A stretch of DNA of 64,000 bases, taken from positions 1 through 64,000 of the forward strand of contig NZ_VRMG01000015.1 in NCBI RefSeq assembly GCF_008040105.1, written 5' to 3'. The notes beneath the pieces are model-generated. The model worked only from the letters and a program-made list of their open reading frames with translations, ran no database searches and had not been told where the DNA came from. This document shows, piece after piece, positions 52,431-60,743 of this stretch (the stretch's first letter is position 1; each line of letters opens with the position of its first letter). Source of the stretch: Lacisediminihabitans profunda (lineage in GTDB: Bacteria; Actinomycetota; Actinomycetes; Actinomycetales; Microbacteriaceae). The position numbers and the translations under genes are program-made.

Positions 52431-53461
52431 CCGAACCCACGAAGGTGGTCGTCACCGGCTCGGCCGGATTCATCGGCGGCTACATCGTCGAGGAGCTCCT
52501 GCGCGAGGGCCACAAGGTGGTGGGCGTGGACAACTACTCCAAGTACGGCCGGGTCGTGAAGTCCTACGACTCCCACCCCGACTACGAACTGATCGTGGGC
52601 GACGTGCAGGACGTCGACCTGATGACCCGCGTGCTTTCCGACGCCGATCACTTCATCGCCGGCGCCGCACTCATCGGCGGCATCTCCTACTTCCACACCT
52701 ACGCCTACGATCTTCTCGCCCAGAACGAGCGCATCATCGCCTCCTCGGTGGATGCCGCGATCGCCGCCCACAAGGCAGGTCGCCTGAAGAAAGTCACCTA
52801 CATGTCGAGCTCGATGGTCTTCGAGTCCACCGACCGCTGGCCGAGCAAGGAGGGCGACGAACGCCTGGTCCCGCCGCCCCTGTCGTCCTACGGCTTCCAG
52901 AAGCTCGCCGTCGAGTACTTCGCCCGCGCGGCCTGGGACCAGTACAAGCTGCCGTACACGATAGTGCGGCCGTTCAATTGCGTGGGGATCGGCGAGAGCC
53001 GGGCGCTCGGCGACGTCGAGATCGACTCCGGAAACGTGACCCTCGCGATGAGCCACGTCGTGCCGGACCTCGTGCAGAAGATCGTCAAGGGGCAGGATCC
53101 CCTGCACATCCTCGGTGCGGGCGACCAGGTTCGCCACTACACCTATGGCGGCGACCTCGCCCGCGGCATCGTGTTGACCCTCGACCACCCGAACGCGCTC
53201 AACACCGACTTCAACATCTCCACCGCATCCGGGCACACCGTCACCGAACTCGCCGAGGTGATCTGGCGCAAGATCAAGGGCGAGGGCGTTCCGCTTCGTC
53301 TCGTGCACGACGAGGGCTACGAGCACGACGTGCAGAAGCGCGTGCCAGACACCACGAAGGCCAGGGACCTGCTCGGCTTCGAGGCGACCACCACCCTCGA
53401 GGACATGCTCGACGAGGTGATCCCGTGGATCCAGGCCGCGGTGAAAGATGGCACGATCTAA
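52427..53461 (+). CDS. NAD-dependent epimerase/dehydratase (extended SDR)
   Basis: A 344-residue SDR. G-S-A-G-F-I-G-G at residues 11-18 is the cofactor motif, S-S-S-M-V-F-E the active-site strand, and Y-G-F-Q-K the Y-x3-K pair. A-L-I-G-G-I-S-Y-F-H-T-Y is unusual and sets it apart from GalE and RmlB. Start ATG lies in the GT2 stop, with AGAGGAG 8 bases upstream. It probably modifies the product of the dehydrogenase; neither substrate nor product can be named. Confidence 0.82.
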   Translation: MTEPTKVVVTGSAGFIGGYIVEELLREGHKVVGVDNYSKYGRVVKSYDSHPDYELIVGDVQDVDLMTRVLSDADHFIAGAALIGGISYFHTYAYDLLAQNERIIASSVDAAIAAHKAGRLKKVTYMSSSMVFESTDRWPSKEGDERLVPPPLSSYGFQKLAVEYFARAAWDQYKLPYTIVRPFNCVGIGESRALGDVEIDSGNVTLAMSHVVPDLVQKIVKGQDPLHILGAGDQVRHYTYGGDLARGIVLTLDHPNALNTDFNISTASGHTVTELAEVIWRKIKGEGVPLRLVHDEGYEHDVQKRVPDTTKARDLLGFEATTTLEDMLDEVIPWIQAAVKDGTI

Positions 53462-53464
53462 GGC

Positions 53465-54325
53465 GTGACCACTTTGCGATACCTCATCACCGGAGCCGGC
53501 GGAATGCTCGGCACCGACCTTCGGCTGGCCCTCACCGGGCGGGACGTCACGGCGCTCACCCGTGCCGACCTCGACGTGACCGACCTCGACACGGTGCGCG
53601 CGGCGGTGGCGGGCCATGACGTCGTGATCAATGCGTCCGCCTACACGAAGGTCGACGATGCGGAGAGTCACGAGGCCGAGGCGTACGCCGTGAACGCGAC
53701 CGGGGCGCAGAACCTGGCGATCGCGGCGGCGGAGTCCGGGGCGCGGCTGGTGCAGGTCTCCACCGACTACGTCTTCGACGGCTCGGCGACCTCGCCCTAC
53801 GACGAAAGCACCCCCCTGAACCCGATCTCGGCCTATGGACGCACGAAGGCGGACGGCGAGCGATTCGCCACGGCGGCCCACCCAGACGGCACGTACATCG
53901 TGCGCACGGCCTGGTTGTACGGGGCGAACGGCGGCAACTTCGCGCGGACGATGCTCAAACTCGCCGCGACCCACGACACGGTGAGCGTCGTGAACGACCA
54001 GCGCGGCCAACCCACCTGGACCGCGGATCTCGCGGCGCAGATCGTGACGCTGCTCGACTCCGAGGCCGCCCCGGGCATCTACCACGGCACCAACTCCGGC
54101 GAGGCGACCTGGTTCGACTTCGCCCGTGAGGTCTTCCGCCTGGCCGGTCTCGACCCGGAGCGCGTGCTCCCCACCACGAGCGACCAGTTCGTGCGCCCGG
54201 CCCCGCGACCCGACTACTCCGTGCTCGGGCACGCCGCGTGGCAGCGGGCAGGCATCCCCGAGATGCGCGACTGGCGCGAGGCCCTCTCGGCAGCGAACGA
54301 CGCCGGAGTGCTCTCCGCCGGTTGA
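53465..54325 (+). CDS. rmlD: dTDP-4-dehydrorhamnose reductase
   Basis: A 286-residue SDR with G-A-G-G-M-L-G-T-D at about residues 10-18, N-A-S-A-Y-T-K-V-D-D-A-E, S-T-D-Y-V-F-D-G as active-site strand, Y-G-R-T-K as Y-x3-K, and R-T-A-W-L-Y-G. These identify RmlD, which completes dTDP-L-rhamnose. It starts at GTG 3 bases after the epimerase stop and therefore belongs to that operon, 5 kb from rmlB and rmlAC. Confidence 0.94.
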   Translation: MTTLRYLITGAGGMLGTDLRLALTGRDVTALTRADLDVTDLDTVRAAVAGHDVVINASAYTKVDDAESHEAEAYAVNATGAQNLAIAAAESGARLVQVSTDYVFDGSATSPYDESTPLNPISAYGRTKADGERFATAAHPDGTYIVRTAWLYGANGGNFARTMLKLAATHDTVSVVNDQRGQPTWTADLAAQIVTLLDSEAAPGIYHGTNSGEATWFDFAREVFRLAGLDPERVLPTTSDQFVRPAPRPDYSVLGHAAWQRAGIPEMRDWREALSAANDAGVLSAG

Positions 54326-54341
54326 TCACCGCTCGGTGATC
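54324..54341 (+). terminator. Hairpin at the rmlD stop codon
   Basis: GATCACCG and CGGTGATC form a perfect 8-base stem with a 2-base spacer, overlapping the rmlD stop. No T-run follows, so it may be a weak terminator or mRNA 3' stabiliser. The rest of the 244-base gap before the next gene shows only TAAAGT at 54522-54527 as possible -10 box. Confidence 0.45.
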
Positions 54342-54569
54342 TCCTCACTGCGCCCCTCACCGAGGTCCCCCTTCGGCAGAATGTGCCCCTGCGTAGCGAT
54401 CACGCTGGGTCGACGAGCACCATTCGCGACAAACGGGCCCAGTGGCGGGTGGGGGTGGCCGCGGGAACGGATGCCCGGGTCCGGCAGTGGCCCCCATTCG
54501 TGGGGCACGCTCGTCGGCTGGTAAAGTCGAGCGGTGGCCCGGCAGGCCCGAAAACTTCATTGGAGCGAC

Positions 54570-55709
54570 ATGACGACCCTTCGCGTGATCGTGGACCAGA
54601 TCGTGGCCCCGATCCCCGGCGGCATCGGCAGGTACACCGAGGAGCTCACCCGCGAGCTGATCCACACGGCGCCGCTCGGCTGTGAGGTGACCGGTGTCGT
54701 CTCGGCCTCACCCGAGCAGGACTACGAGCGCATCACCACCCTGCTGCCCGGTCTCGCCGGCCTGTTCAAGAGCGCCCTCGCCCGGCGCGAACTCGAAGTA
54801 GCCTGGCAGTTCGGTCTCACCCGCCTGCCCGGCTCGGGAATGCTGCACGCCCCCGGCCTCTTCGCCCCGCTCTCGAAGCACGACCGGCTCAACAACGTGG
54901 GCGATCAGACCGTGGTCACGATCCACGATGTCATCCCGTGGACCCACCCCGAGTCGCTCTCGCCCCGACGGTTGGCCTGGTACAAGGCGATGACCAAGCG
55001 GGCATACAAGTACGCGGATGCCGTGGTGGTGCCGACGCACGCCGTGGCTATGGAACTGGCGGAGATCTACGACTTCGGCGACCGCATCCGGGTGATCGGC
55101 GGTGCGGTCAGCTCCAAGCTGACGACGCCGATCGACCCGGAGGCGCGCGCAGAGCGGCTCGCACTTCCCGACCGGTACATCCTGAGCATGGGCACCCTCG
55201 AGCCGCGCAACGGTCTCGTCCCGCTCATCCAGTCGCTGTCCCGCCCGGAACTCGACGGAATCCCCCTGCTCATCGCGGGCCCGGAGGGCTTCAAGGGGCT
55301 CGACCTGACCAGCATCGCCGCCGAGGCCGGACTCGAGGAGGGCCGCGTGCGCTCCCTCGGCTACCTCGCCGACGCCGACCTGGCCGTGGCCCTGGGGCGC
55401 GCCGCGGTCTTCGTCTTTCCGAGCCTCGCGGAGGGTTTCGGGCTTCCCGTGATCGAGGCGTTCAACTTCGGAACGCCCGTCGTGCACTCGGATGACGCGG
55501 CCGTGGTCGAGGTCGCCGCCGGTGCCGGCCTCGTCGTGGCCCGAGACGACCCGGAGGGCTACCCCGACCGGCTGGCCGCGGCCATCTCCACCGTTCTCAC
55601 CGACCAGGAACTCGCGAGCCGGCTGGGCTTCCTCGGCCAGGACCGCGCGGGCGCGTTCAGCTGGAAGGACTCGGCGGAGAAGGTCTGGCAGCTCCACGCC
55701 GACCTCTAG
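54570..55709 (+). CDS. Glycosyltransferase family 4
   Basis: A 379-residue GT-B enzyme. P-I-P-G-G-I-G-R-Y-T near the N-terminus and E288-G-F-G-L-P-V-I-E296 at the donor site are typical GT4 motifs; V-T-I-H-D-V-I-P-W is a common strand of the mannosyl/rhamnosyl subgroup. The ATG at 54570 has GGAG 5 bases upstream. A GTG at 54534, 6 bases after TAAAGT, would allow a leaderless start adding 12 residues. It converges with the LCP gene 11 bases away. Confidence 0.87.
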   Translation: MTTLRVIVDQIVAPIPGGIGRYTEELTRELIHTAPLGCEVTGVVSASPEQDYERITTLLPGLAGLFKSALARRELEVAWQFGLTRLPGSGMLHAPGLFAPLSKHDRLNNVGDQTVVTIHDVIPWTHPESLSPRRLAWYKAMTKRAYKYADAVVVPTHAVAMELAEIYDFGDRIRVIGGAVSSKLTTPIDPEARAERLALPDRYILSMGTLEPRNGLVPLIQSLSRPELDGIPLLIAGPEGFKGLDLTSIAAEAGLEEGRVRSLGYLADADLAVALGRAAVFVFPSLAEGFGLPVIEAFNFGTPVVHSDDAAVVEVAAGAGLVVARDDPEGYPDRLAAAISTVLTDQELASRLGFLGQDRAGAFSWKDSAEKVWQLHADL

Positions 55710-55720
55710 AGTCAGAAACG

Positions 55721-57055
55721 CTACGGCGCGGGCGTCGCCGTCTTGGGCGCGAGAGCCTGGGCGACGAGCTGACGGATCTTGCTGAAGTCGGGGTTGCCCG
55801 GCTGCACGACGGGCGGAACGAGCTCGAGGTGCGCCACCGGGAGCTTGCGCGACTTCTCGGCGAGATCGACGAAGCCGCCGAGCGCCGAACTCGGCACATC
55901 GGTCTTCACGACCTGGGCTCCCGCCTGCGCGATCGCCTGGAACTTGCTCACGATGATCGCGGGTTGGAACTGCTTGATGATCGCCTCCTGCACGAGTCGC
56001 TGGCGCGCCATCCGCTCGAAGTCGTTGCTGTCGTAGCGCGTGCGGGCGTACCAGAGGGCCGTGGCGCCGTTCATCTTCTGGGTGCCGGCCTCGACCCAGC
56101 CGGTGGGCTTCGCCCCGGTGACTCCGCCGATCGGCGTGCGAGTCGGCACGTCCACCGTGACGCCGCCCAGCGCGTCAACGAGGTCGGAGAAACCCTGCAT
56201 GTCGATGAGGCCGAAGTACTGGATCTTGATGCCGAGCACGCCTTCGACGGCATCCCGCATCGCCTCGATCCCCGGCAGGCTGCCGTTCGTGACGGCCTTC
56301 GGGTACAGGGAGGGGTGCTCTTCTCCGTAGGTGTACAGGTAGTCGATGAGGCACTTGTCGCCGCAGTTGTAGCCGTTGGGGAACGGGCCGTAGAGGGGTG
56401 AGCCCGTGACGAACGGGATCTGCTCGAGGTTGCGGGGGATGCCGATGATGGTGGTCGCGCCGGTCGCGGCGTCGATGCTCGCGACGGAGGTGCTATCCGG
56501 ACGGAGTCCCGTGCGGTCGGGTCCCGCGTCCCCGCCGAGCAGCAGGATGTTGTATCGGCCGTTGACGGGCGGGGCCATCGTCGATCCGGCGAAGATCTGG
56601 CCGAGTGCCGAGCGGGCGCTCCCGGCCGTCACGGCGGCATAGCTGGCGCCACCGGCCGTCGCCACGAGAGCGAGCACCGCGAGGGCCGCGATGAACGGGC
56701 GCGTGATCGGGGCGGCGCGGATCAGCCGCACGAGCCGCAGCGTGTCCAGAGTGAGCACGATCCAGAGGATCGCGTATCCGGCGAGCGCCACCTGCGCCAC
56801 GGTGAGCACGATCGGGTTGGTCACGATCGTGTAGAACACCGGATGCGCCACGAGGTAGACGACGAGGCTGAGGAGGGCGACCGCCCAGAGCAGGAAGGTC
56901 GTGCCGACGCCGAAACGACCCAGCCTGCGGTTGCCCGCGAGGATCTGCGCCGAACCGGGGATGAGGATGTTGAGTCCCACGAGCCACCAGGCCCGCTTGG
57001 TCATGACGTTCGGGGAGCGGAGGTCCGGGTCGCGCACCGGGTTGACGGCGGTCAC
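55721..57055 (-). CDS. LytR-CpsA-Psr (LCP) family glycopolymer transferase
   Basis: A 444-residue membrane protein. About four hydrophobic helices occupy residues 20-155, then the external LCP domain begins with N-I-L-L-L-G-G-D. Conserved R-P-D-S-T-S, I-G-I-P-R-N-L and the [17 protein letters not shown] motif bind the polyprenyl diphosphate. The family ligates wall polymers to peptidoglycan, so it may anchor the polysaccharides made here. Its start overlaps the purE stop by 4 bases. Confidence 0.93.
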   Translation of the reverse strand: MTAVNPVRDPDLRSPNVMTKRAWWLVGLNILIPGSAQILAGNRRLGRFGVGTTFLLWAVALLSLVVYLVAHPVFYTIVTNPIVLTVAQVALAGYAILWIVLTLDTLRLVRLIRAAPITRPFIAALAVLALVATAGGASYAAVTAGSARSALGQIFAGSTMAPPVNGRYNILLLGGDAGPDRTGLRPDSTSVASIDAATGATTIIGIPRNLEQIPFVTGSPLYGPFPNGYNCGDKCLIDYLYTYGEEHPSLYPKAVTNGSLPGIEAMRDAVEGVLGIKIQYFGLIDMQGFSDLVDALGGVTVDVPTRTPIGGVTGAKPTGWVEAGTQKMNGATALWYARTRYDSNDFERMARQRLVQEAIIKQFQPAIIVSKFQAIAQAGAQVVKTDVPSSALGGFVDLAEKSRKLPVAHLELVPPVVQPGNPDFSKIRQLVAQALAPKTATPAP

Positions 57056-57552
57056 AGCGTCGACTTCAGCGCGGCGTTCTTCTGCGCGACCAGAGCCTCG
57101 AGACCCTTCGCGTATTCGGACAGTCGCGTCGCCAGGGACGGGTCCGAGACGGCGAGAATGCGGATGGCCAGCAGGGCCCCGTTCCGGGCCCCACCGATCG
57201 AGACGGTGGCGACGGGAACGCCGGCCGGCATCTGCACTATCGAGAGGAGCGAGTCGAGGCCGTCGAGTTTGGAGAGGGCCACCGGCACTCCCACGACCGG
57301 GAGCGTCGTGACCGACGCCAGCATCCCGGGCAGGTGCGCGGCGCCGCCCGCGCCGGCGATGATCACTCCGAGGCCGCGACCGGCCGCTTCCTTGCCGAAC
57401 GCGATCATCTTTTCGGGGGTGCGGTGCGCCGAGAGCACCTCGACCTCGTGCTCCACGCCGAACTCCGTGAGGGTCTCCGAGGCGTCGCGCATCACGGTCC
57501 AGTCGGAATCTGAACCCATGACAACGGCGACCCGGGGCTCTGGCATAGGCAT
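57052..57552 (-). CDS. purE: 5-(carboxyamino)imidazole ribonucleotide mutase
   Basis: A 166-residue class I Pur[10 protein letters not shown] near residue 10, S-A-H-R-T-P near 41 and [11 protein letters not shown] near 70. It moves the carboxylate of N5-CAIR to make CAIR in purine synthesis. The ATG at 57552 shares a base with the purK stop (TGATG); a second Met lies two codons later. Purine gene coupled to an LCP gene, which is unusual outside this lineage. Confidence 0.96.
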   Translation of the reverse strand: MPMPEPRVAVVMGSDSDWTVMRDASETLTEFGVEHEVEVLSAHRTPEKMIAFGKEAAGRGLGVIIAGAGGAAHLPGMLASVTTLPVVGVPVALSKLDGLDSLLSIVQMPAGVPVATVSIGGARNGALLAIRILAVSDPSLATRLSEYAKGLEALVAQKNAALKSTL

Positions 57553-58676
57553 CAGCCTAGATTGTCGTCCTGAAAATACGCCGCAGCGGCACGCGCCTGA
57601 TAGGCCACCTCGTCGAGATCGTCGCCGCCGGCGGTCACATGGCCCACCTTGCGGCCCGGCCTCGGCTCCTTGCCGTAGTTGTGCACCTTCACCGTCGGCT
57701 GGTCGCCCAGGGCGGCCGGGTATCGGTCGGCGAGCGAGCCCTCGGCCGGCCCGCCGAGGATGTTCACCATCACGGACCACTGGTCGCGCGTTCCGGTGGC
57801 CCCGAGCGGCAGGTCGAGGACGGCGCGCAGGTGCTGCTCGAACTGGCTCGTCGTCGACCCGTCGATGCTCCAGTGGCCCGTGTTGTGCGGGCGCATGGCG
57901 AGCTCGTTGACCAGCAGCCGCTCGTCCATCGTCTCGAACAGCTCCACCGCGAGCACTCCGGTCACGCCGAGTTCCTCGGCGACGGTGGTGGCGATCTCGC
58001 AGGCGACATCGGCGAGCTTCCCGGCCGATCGTGGGGCCGGGGCGATCACCTCTGCGCACACTCCGTCGCGCTGGATGCTCTCCACCACCGGCCAGTTCAC
58101 GATCTCGCCGGATGGGCGCCTGGCCACCAGCTGCGCGAGCTCCCGACGAAAGTCCACGAGTTCCTCGGCCAGCAGCGGGTCGCCGACCGCGAGCCAGTCG
58201 GCGATGTCGGTCGACGAGGAGACGACGCGCACGCCCTTGCCGTCGTAGCCGCCGCGCGCCGTCTTCACGACCGCCCGGCCGCCGTTCGCCTGGAGAAACA
58301 GGTCGAGTTGCTCAGCCGTTTCGATTCGCGCCCACTCGGGCACAGGCACCCCGAGCTCGGACAGCCGCTCCCGCATCAGCAGCTTGTCCTGGGCGTAGAC
58401 CAGCGCATCCGGACTCGGATGAACTCGCACTCCGCGTTCGACGAGCTCGCGCAGGATCTCGGTCGGCACGTGCTCGTGGTCGAAGGTGACCACGTCCACC
58501 CCCTCCGCGAAACGCAGGACATCCTCGCGCTCGCGGTAGTCCCCGATGGTGGTCGCGGCGAGCGCGGCAGAATCTCCTGAGTTTTCGGCGAGAACATGGA
58601 GTTCGATGCCGAGATTCACCGCGGCCGGGATCATCATCCTGGCGAGCTGTCCGCCTCCGATTACGCCTACTCGCAC
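57552..58676 (-). CDS. purK: 5-(carboxyamino)imidazole ribonucleotide synthase
   Basis: A 374-residue ATP-grasp enzyme: [13 protein letters not shown] at the N-terminus, [10 protein letters not shown] glycine-rich loop near residue 145 and [12 protein letters not shown] metal-binding end. It carboxylates AIR using ATP and bicarbonate. The GTG at 58676 has GGAG 8 bases upstream and begins just before the conserved strand; an ATG at 58706 would add ten residues. Confidence 0.95.
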   Translation of the reverse strand: MRVGVIGGGQLARMMIPAAVNLGIELHVLAENSGDSAALAATTIGDYREREDVLRFAEGVDVVTFDHEHVPTEILRELVERGVRVHPSPDALVYAQDKLLMRERLSELGVPVPEWARIETAEQLDLFLQANGGRAVVKTARGGYDGKGVRVVSSSTDIADWLAVGDPLLAEELVDFRRELAQLVARRPSGEIVNWPVVESIQRDGVCAEVIAPAPRSAGKLADVACEIATTVAEELGVTGVLAVELFETMDERLLVNELAMRPHNTGHWSIDGSTTSQFEQHLRAVLDLPLGATGTRDQWSVMVNILGGPAEGSLADRYPAALGDQPTVKVHNYGKEPRPGRKVGHVTAGGDDLDEVAYQARAAAAYFQDDNLG

Positions 58677-58769
58677 GGGACTGTCTCCATCCTGTCTCGG
58701 GTGCATCGCCCTGCTCTCACACGGAGCCGGGCTACTATGCTCAGTGTCTCATTCTCCCCCATGGCCAGT

Positions 58770-58775
58770 TAGGGT
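58770..58775 (+). promoter_or_regulatory. -10 hexamer of the GtrA gene
   Basis: TAGGGT ends 7 bases before the ATG at 58783 and 4 before an in-frame GTG. No ribosome binding site is seen, which fits a leaderless start. Confidence 0.35.
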
Positions 58776-58782
58776 CTGCGTG

Positions 58783-59307
58783 ATGTCTCGGCTGCAGAGC
58801 TTGATCAGTTACCTGTACGAACGCATCATCCGCTACGCCTTGAAATTCGGCGTGGTTGGATTGGCCGGCTTCTTCATTGACGTCGGCATCTTCAACGCGC
58901 TCAGGCTCGGGGCATTCGGAGCGGACCATTTCTTTCAGCAGCCGCTCGGGGCGAAGATCGTCTCCGTGACCATCGCGACGATCGTCACGTGGTTCGGGAA
59001 TCGATACTGGACGTTTCGAGAGCATCGCCGCGAGAACTTTGTGCTGGAGCTCATCGAATTCGGGGCCATCGCCGTGGTCGGAATGGGCATTAGCCTGCTG
59101 TGTCTCTACATCTCGCACTACGTCTTGGGGTTCAACACTCTCCTCGCCGACAACATCTCCTCCAATGTGATCGGACTGTTTGTAGCCACTGCCTTCAGGT
59201 TCCTCATGTATCGGTATTGGGTGTACGGTCCACACCGCAGCGACGGACTCGCGGCCCGCAACCGGCGCGACGCCGAGGGCGCCGACCGGACGACGACTCC
59301 CGTCTAG
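58783..59307 (+). CDS. GtrA family membrane protein (second copy)
   Basis: A 174-residue protein with four hydrophobic helices. F-G-V-V-G-L-A-G-F-F-I-D-V-G-I-F-N in the first helix, W-F-G-N-R-Y-W-T-F in the middle and F-L-M-Y-R-Y-W-V-Y-G at the end are GtrA signatures. It probably flips or helps flip a polyprenyl-phosphate sugar. There is no GtrB next to it, unlike the first copy. It is divergent from purK and its last bases overlap the converging PH-domain gene by 4. Confidence 0.87.
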   Translation: MSRLQSLISYLYERIIRYALKFGVVGLAGFFIDVGIFNALRLGAFGADHFFQQPLGAKIVSVTIATIVTWFGNRYWTFREHRRENFVLELIEFGAIAVVGMGISLLCLYISHYVLGFNTLLADNISSNVIGLFVATAFRFLMYRYWVYGPHRSDGLAARNRRDAEGADRTTTPV

Positions 59308-59840
59308 CGCGTGCCCCAGGCCGTCGTCTCGTCCGACGCCCTCGACGCCTCGGCCTGTCGGCGAGCGGCGATCGGGTTCAGGCTGCGTTCCATCAGGTCG
59401 TGCAGCGCACTTTGCACGAGGTCGGCGCCCGGCACGTCGCGCAGCAGCACCGGATGCTCGAGGCCGGCGTTGATGAAGACGTCGCCGCTGCCGAACATGC
59501 TCTGCAGGGAATTCTGCCGAACGGTCACGTCGTAGCCGCGGCTGTGCAGCAGTTCCTGCCGCACCCGCACGAAGAATCCGGTGCGGATGATGATGCGTCG
59601 AGTGGTGATGATGTAGCGCTTGCCCAGCCAGGCCAGGAGCGGCAGGAGCCAGAGCAGCACGATCACGAGGGTGCCGCCGGCGAGAACCGCCACGTTCTGC
59701 CACTGTTCGGAGAAGTCTCCGTTGAAGTACGCCATCGCACCGACGGTGGCGATCAGGACGAGGCTCGGCCAGAACAGCACGCGACCGTGCGGCCTCAGCC
59801 GGGCGACTACCCGTTCGCTGTCCTGCTCGTCGCTTGCCAT
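59304..59840 (-). CDS. PH domain-containing membrane protein
   Basis: A 178-residue protein with two N-terminal hydrophobic helices (about residues 24-42 and 50-70) followed by a bacterial PH (bPH2) domain: K-R-Y-I-I-T-T-R-R-I-I-I-R-T-G, then V-T-V-R-Q-N-S-L-Q. Function of this family is unknown in bacteria; membrane-associated binding is likely. Encoded 3 bases after birA on the same strand, as commonly seen in this lineage. Confidence 0.87.
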   Translation of the reverse strand: MASDEQDSERVVARLRPHGRVLFWPSLVLIATVGAMAYFNGDFSEQWQNVAVLAGGTLVIVLLWLLPLLAWLGKRYIITTRRIIIRTGFFVRVRQELLHSRGYDVTVRQNSLQSMFGSGDVFINAGLEHPVLLRDVPGADLVQSALHDLMERSLNPIAARRQAEASRASDETTAWGTR

Positions 59841-59843
59841 GTC

Positions 59844-60653
59844 CTATTCATACCGCAGATGTGTCACGTCCCCGGCGGCGACAGCCACTACGCGGCCATC
59901 CGTCGACCGGGTGACGACGAGCCTGCCGGTGCGATCGATCTCGGTGGCCGTTCCGACGAGAACGTCTCCTCCCGGCAACTGCACCTTCACCTGCTGGCCG
60001 AGCGTGCTGCAGAGTTCGCCGACCGCCTCCGCCACACCGCTCGCCCCGGGGTCGGCCCCGAGCCGGAGGAACTCGGCGTAGAGGGGCGTGAGCTCACCGA
60101 GGAAACCCGCGAGCGCGGCATCCGCGAGTTCCGGCAGGGCGGCGGATGCCCCGAGAAGCGAGAGGGACGTCGAGGTGGGAGTGGGCAGCTCGTGCTCCTC
60201 GAAGGCGAGGTTGAGCCCGGCGCCGATCACGACGGCATCCTGGCTCGGGAGCAGTTCGGCGAGCAGCCCGGACACCTTGCGGCCGTCGACCTGCACGTCG
60301 TTCGGCCACTTGAGCGTCACGGAGTGGTCGGGCACGAGCGCGGCGACCGCCCTGGTCATCGCCACCCCGGCGATGAGCGGCAACCAGCCGAAGTTCTCCA
60401 GGCCGAGCGGCTCCCCGGCGGGCAGACGGGGTCGCAGCAGCACCGAGATCGCGATCGCACGCCCGGGCGGCGCGACCCAGACCCGGCCGAGCCTGCCGCG
60501 GCCCTCGGTCTGGTTCAGCGTCACCAGCGCGGAGAGGTCGGGCCACTCGTCGCCGTGCGTCGACGCCCGCCGCACGAGCTCGGTGTTCGTCGAGCCGCAC
60601 TCGTCGAGAATCTCGAGTCGTGCCGCGAGCCGTCTGCTGCGAGGAAAGTCCAT
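59844..60653 (-). CDS. birA: Biotin--[acetyl-CoA-carboxylase] ligase
   Basis: A 269-residue biotin protein ligase without an N-terminal DNA-binding domain. G-S-T-N-T near residue 20, G-R-G-R-L-G-R near 51-57 (biotinyl-AMP binding) and L-K-W-P-N-D-V-Q-V-D near 115 are clear. It attaches biotin to carboxylase subunits, fitting the acyl-CoA carboxylase genes transcribed divergently next to it. On the minus strand TACCCT (60660-60665) ends 6 bases before ATG, with GGAG also present. Confidence 0.95.
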   Translation of the reverse strand: MDFPRSRRLAARLEILDECGSTNTELVRRASTHGDEWPDLSALVTLNQTEGRGRLGRVWVAPPGRAIAISVLLRPRLPAGEPLGLENFGWLPLIAGVAMTRAVAALVPDHSVTLKWPNDVQVDGRKVSGLLAELLPSQDAVVIGAGLNLAFEEHELPTPTSTSLSLLGASAALPELADAALAGFLGELTPLYAEFLRLGADPGASGVAEAVGELCSTLGQQVKVQLPGGDVLVGTATEIDRTGRLVVTRSTDGRVVAVAAGDVTHLRYE

Positions 60654-60659
60654 GCTCCA

Positions 60660-60665
60660 AGGGTA
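60660..60665 (-). promoter_or_regulatory. Possible -10 hexamer of birA
   Basis: TACCCT read on the minus strand fits TANNNT and ends 6 bases before the birA ATG, the spacing seen at other likely leaderless genes here. Confidence 0.3.
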
Positions 60666-60731
60666 CGGCCGACCATGCTTTGGCCGGTGTTTTGTAGATG
60701 ATCACCAGCGGTTGCGTCCGATCGTGAACGC

Positions 60732-60737
60732 TAAAGT
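60732..60737 (+). promoter_or_regulatory. -10 hexamer of the acyl-CoA carboxylase operon
   Basis: TAAAGT ends exactly 6 bases before the GTG at 60744, with no ribosome binding site between. This fits a leaderless transcript. TTGCGT at 60712-60717 is a poorly spaced -35 candidate (14 bases). Confidence 0.45.
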
Positions 60738-60743
60738 GAACGG

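Noticed and set aside
52166-54232. A 688-residue open frame on the minus strand
   Set aside because: It lies opposite the GT2, epimerase and rmlD genes, all with intact family motifs; the long frame results from high GC codon bias.
54534-54569. A 12-residue N-terminal extension of the GT4 from GTG at 54534
   Set aside because: Spacing to TAAAGT would allow a leaderless start, but the ATG at 54570 has a good GGAG and directly precedes the conserved strand; kept only as an alternative.
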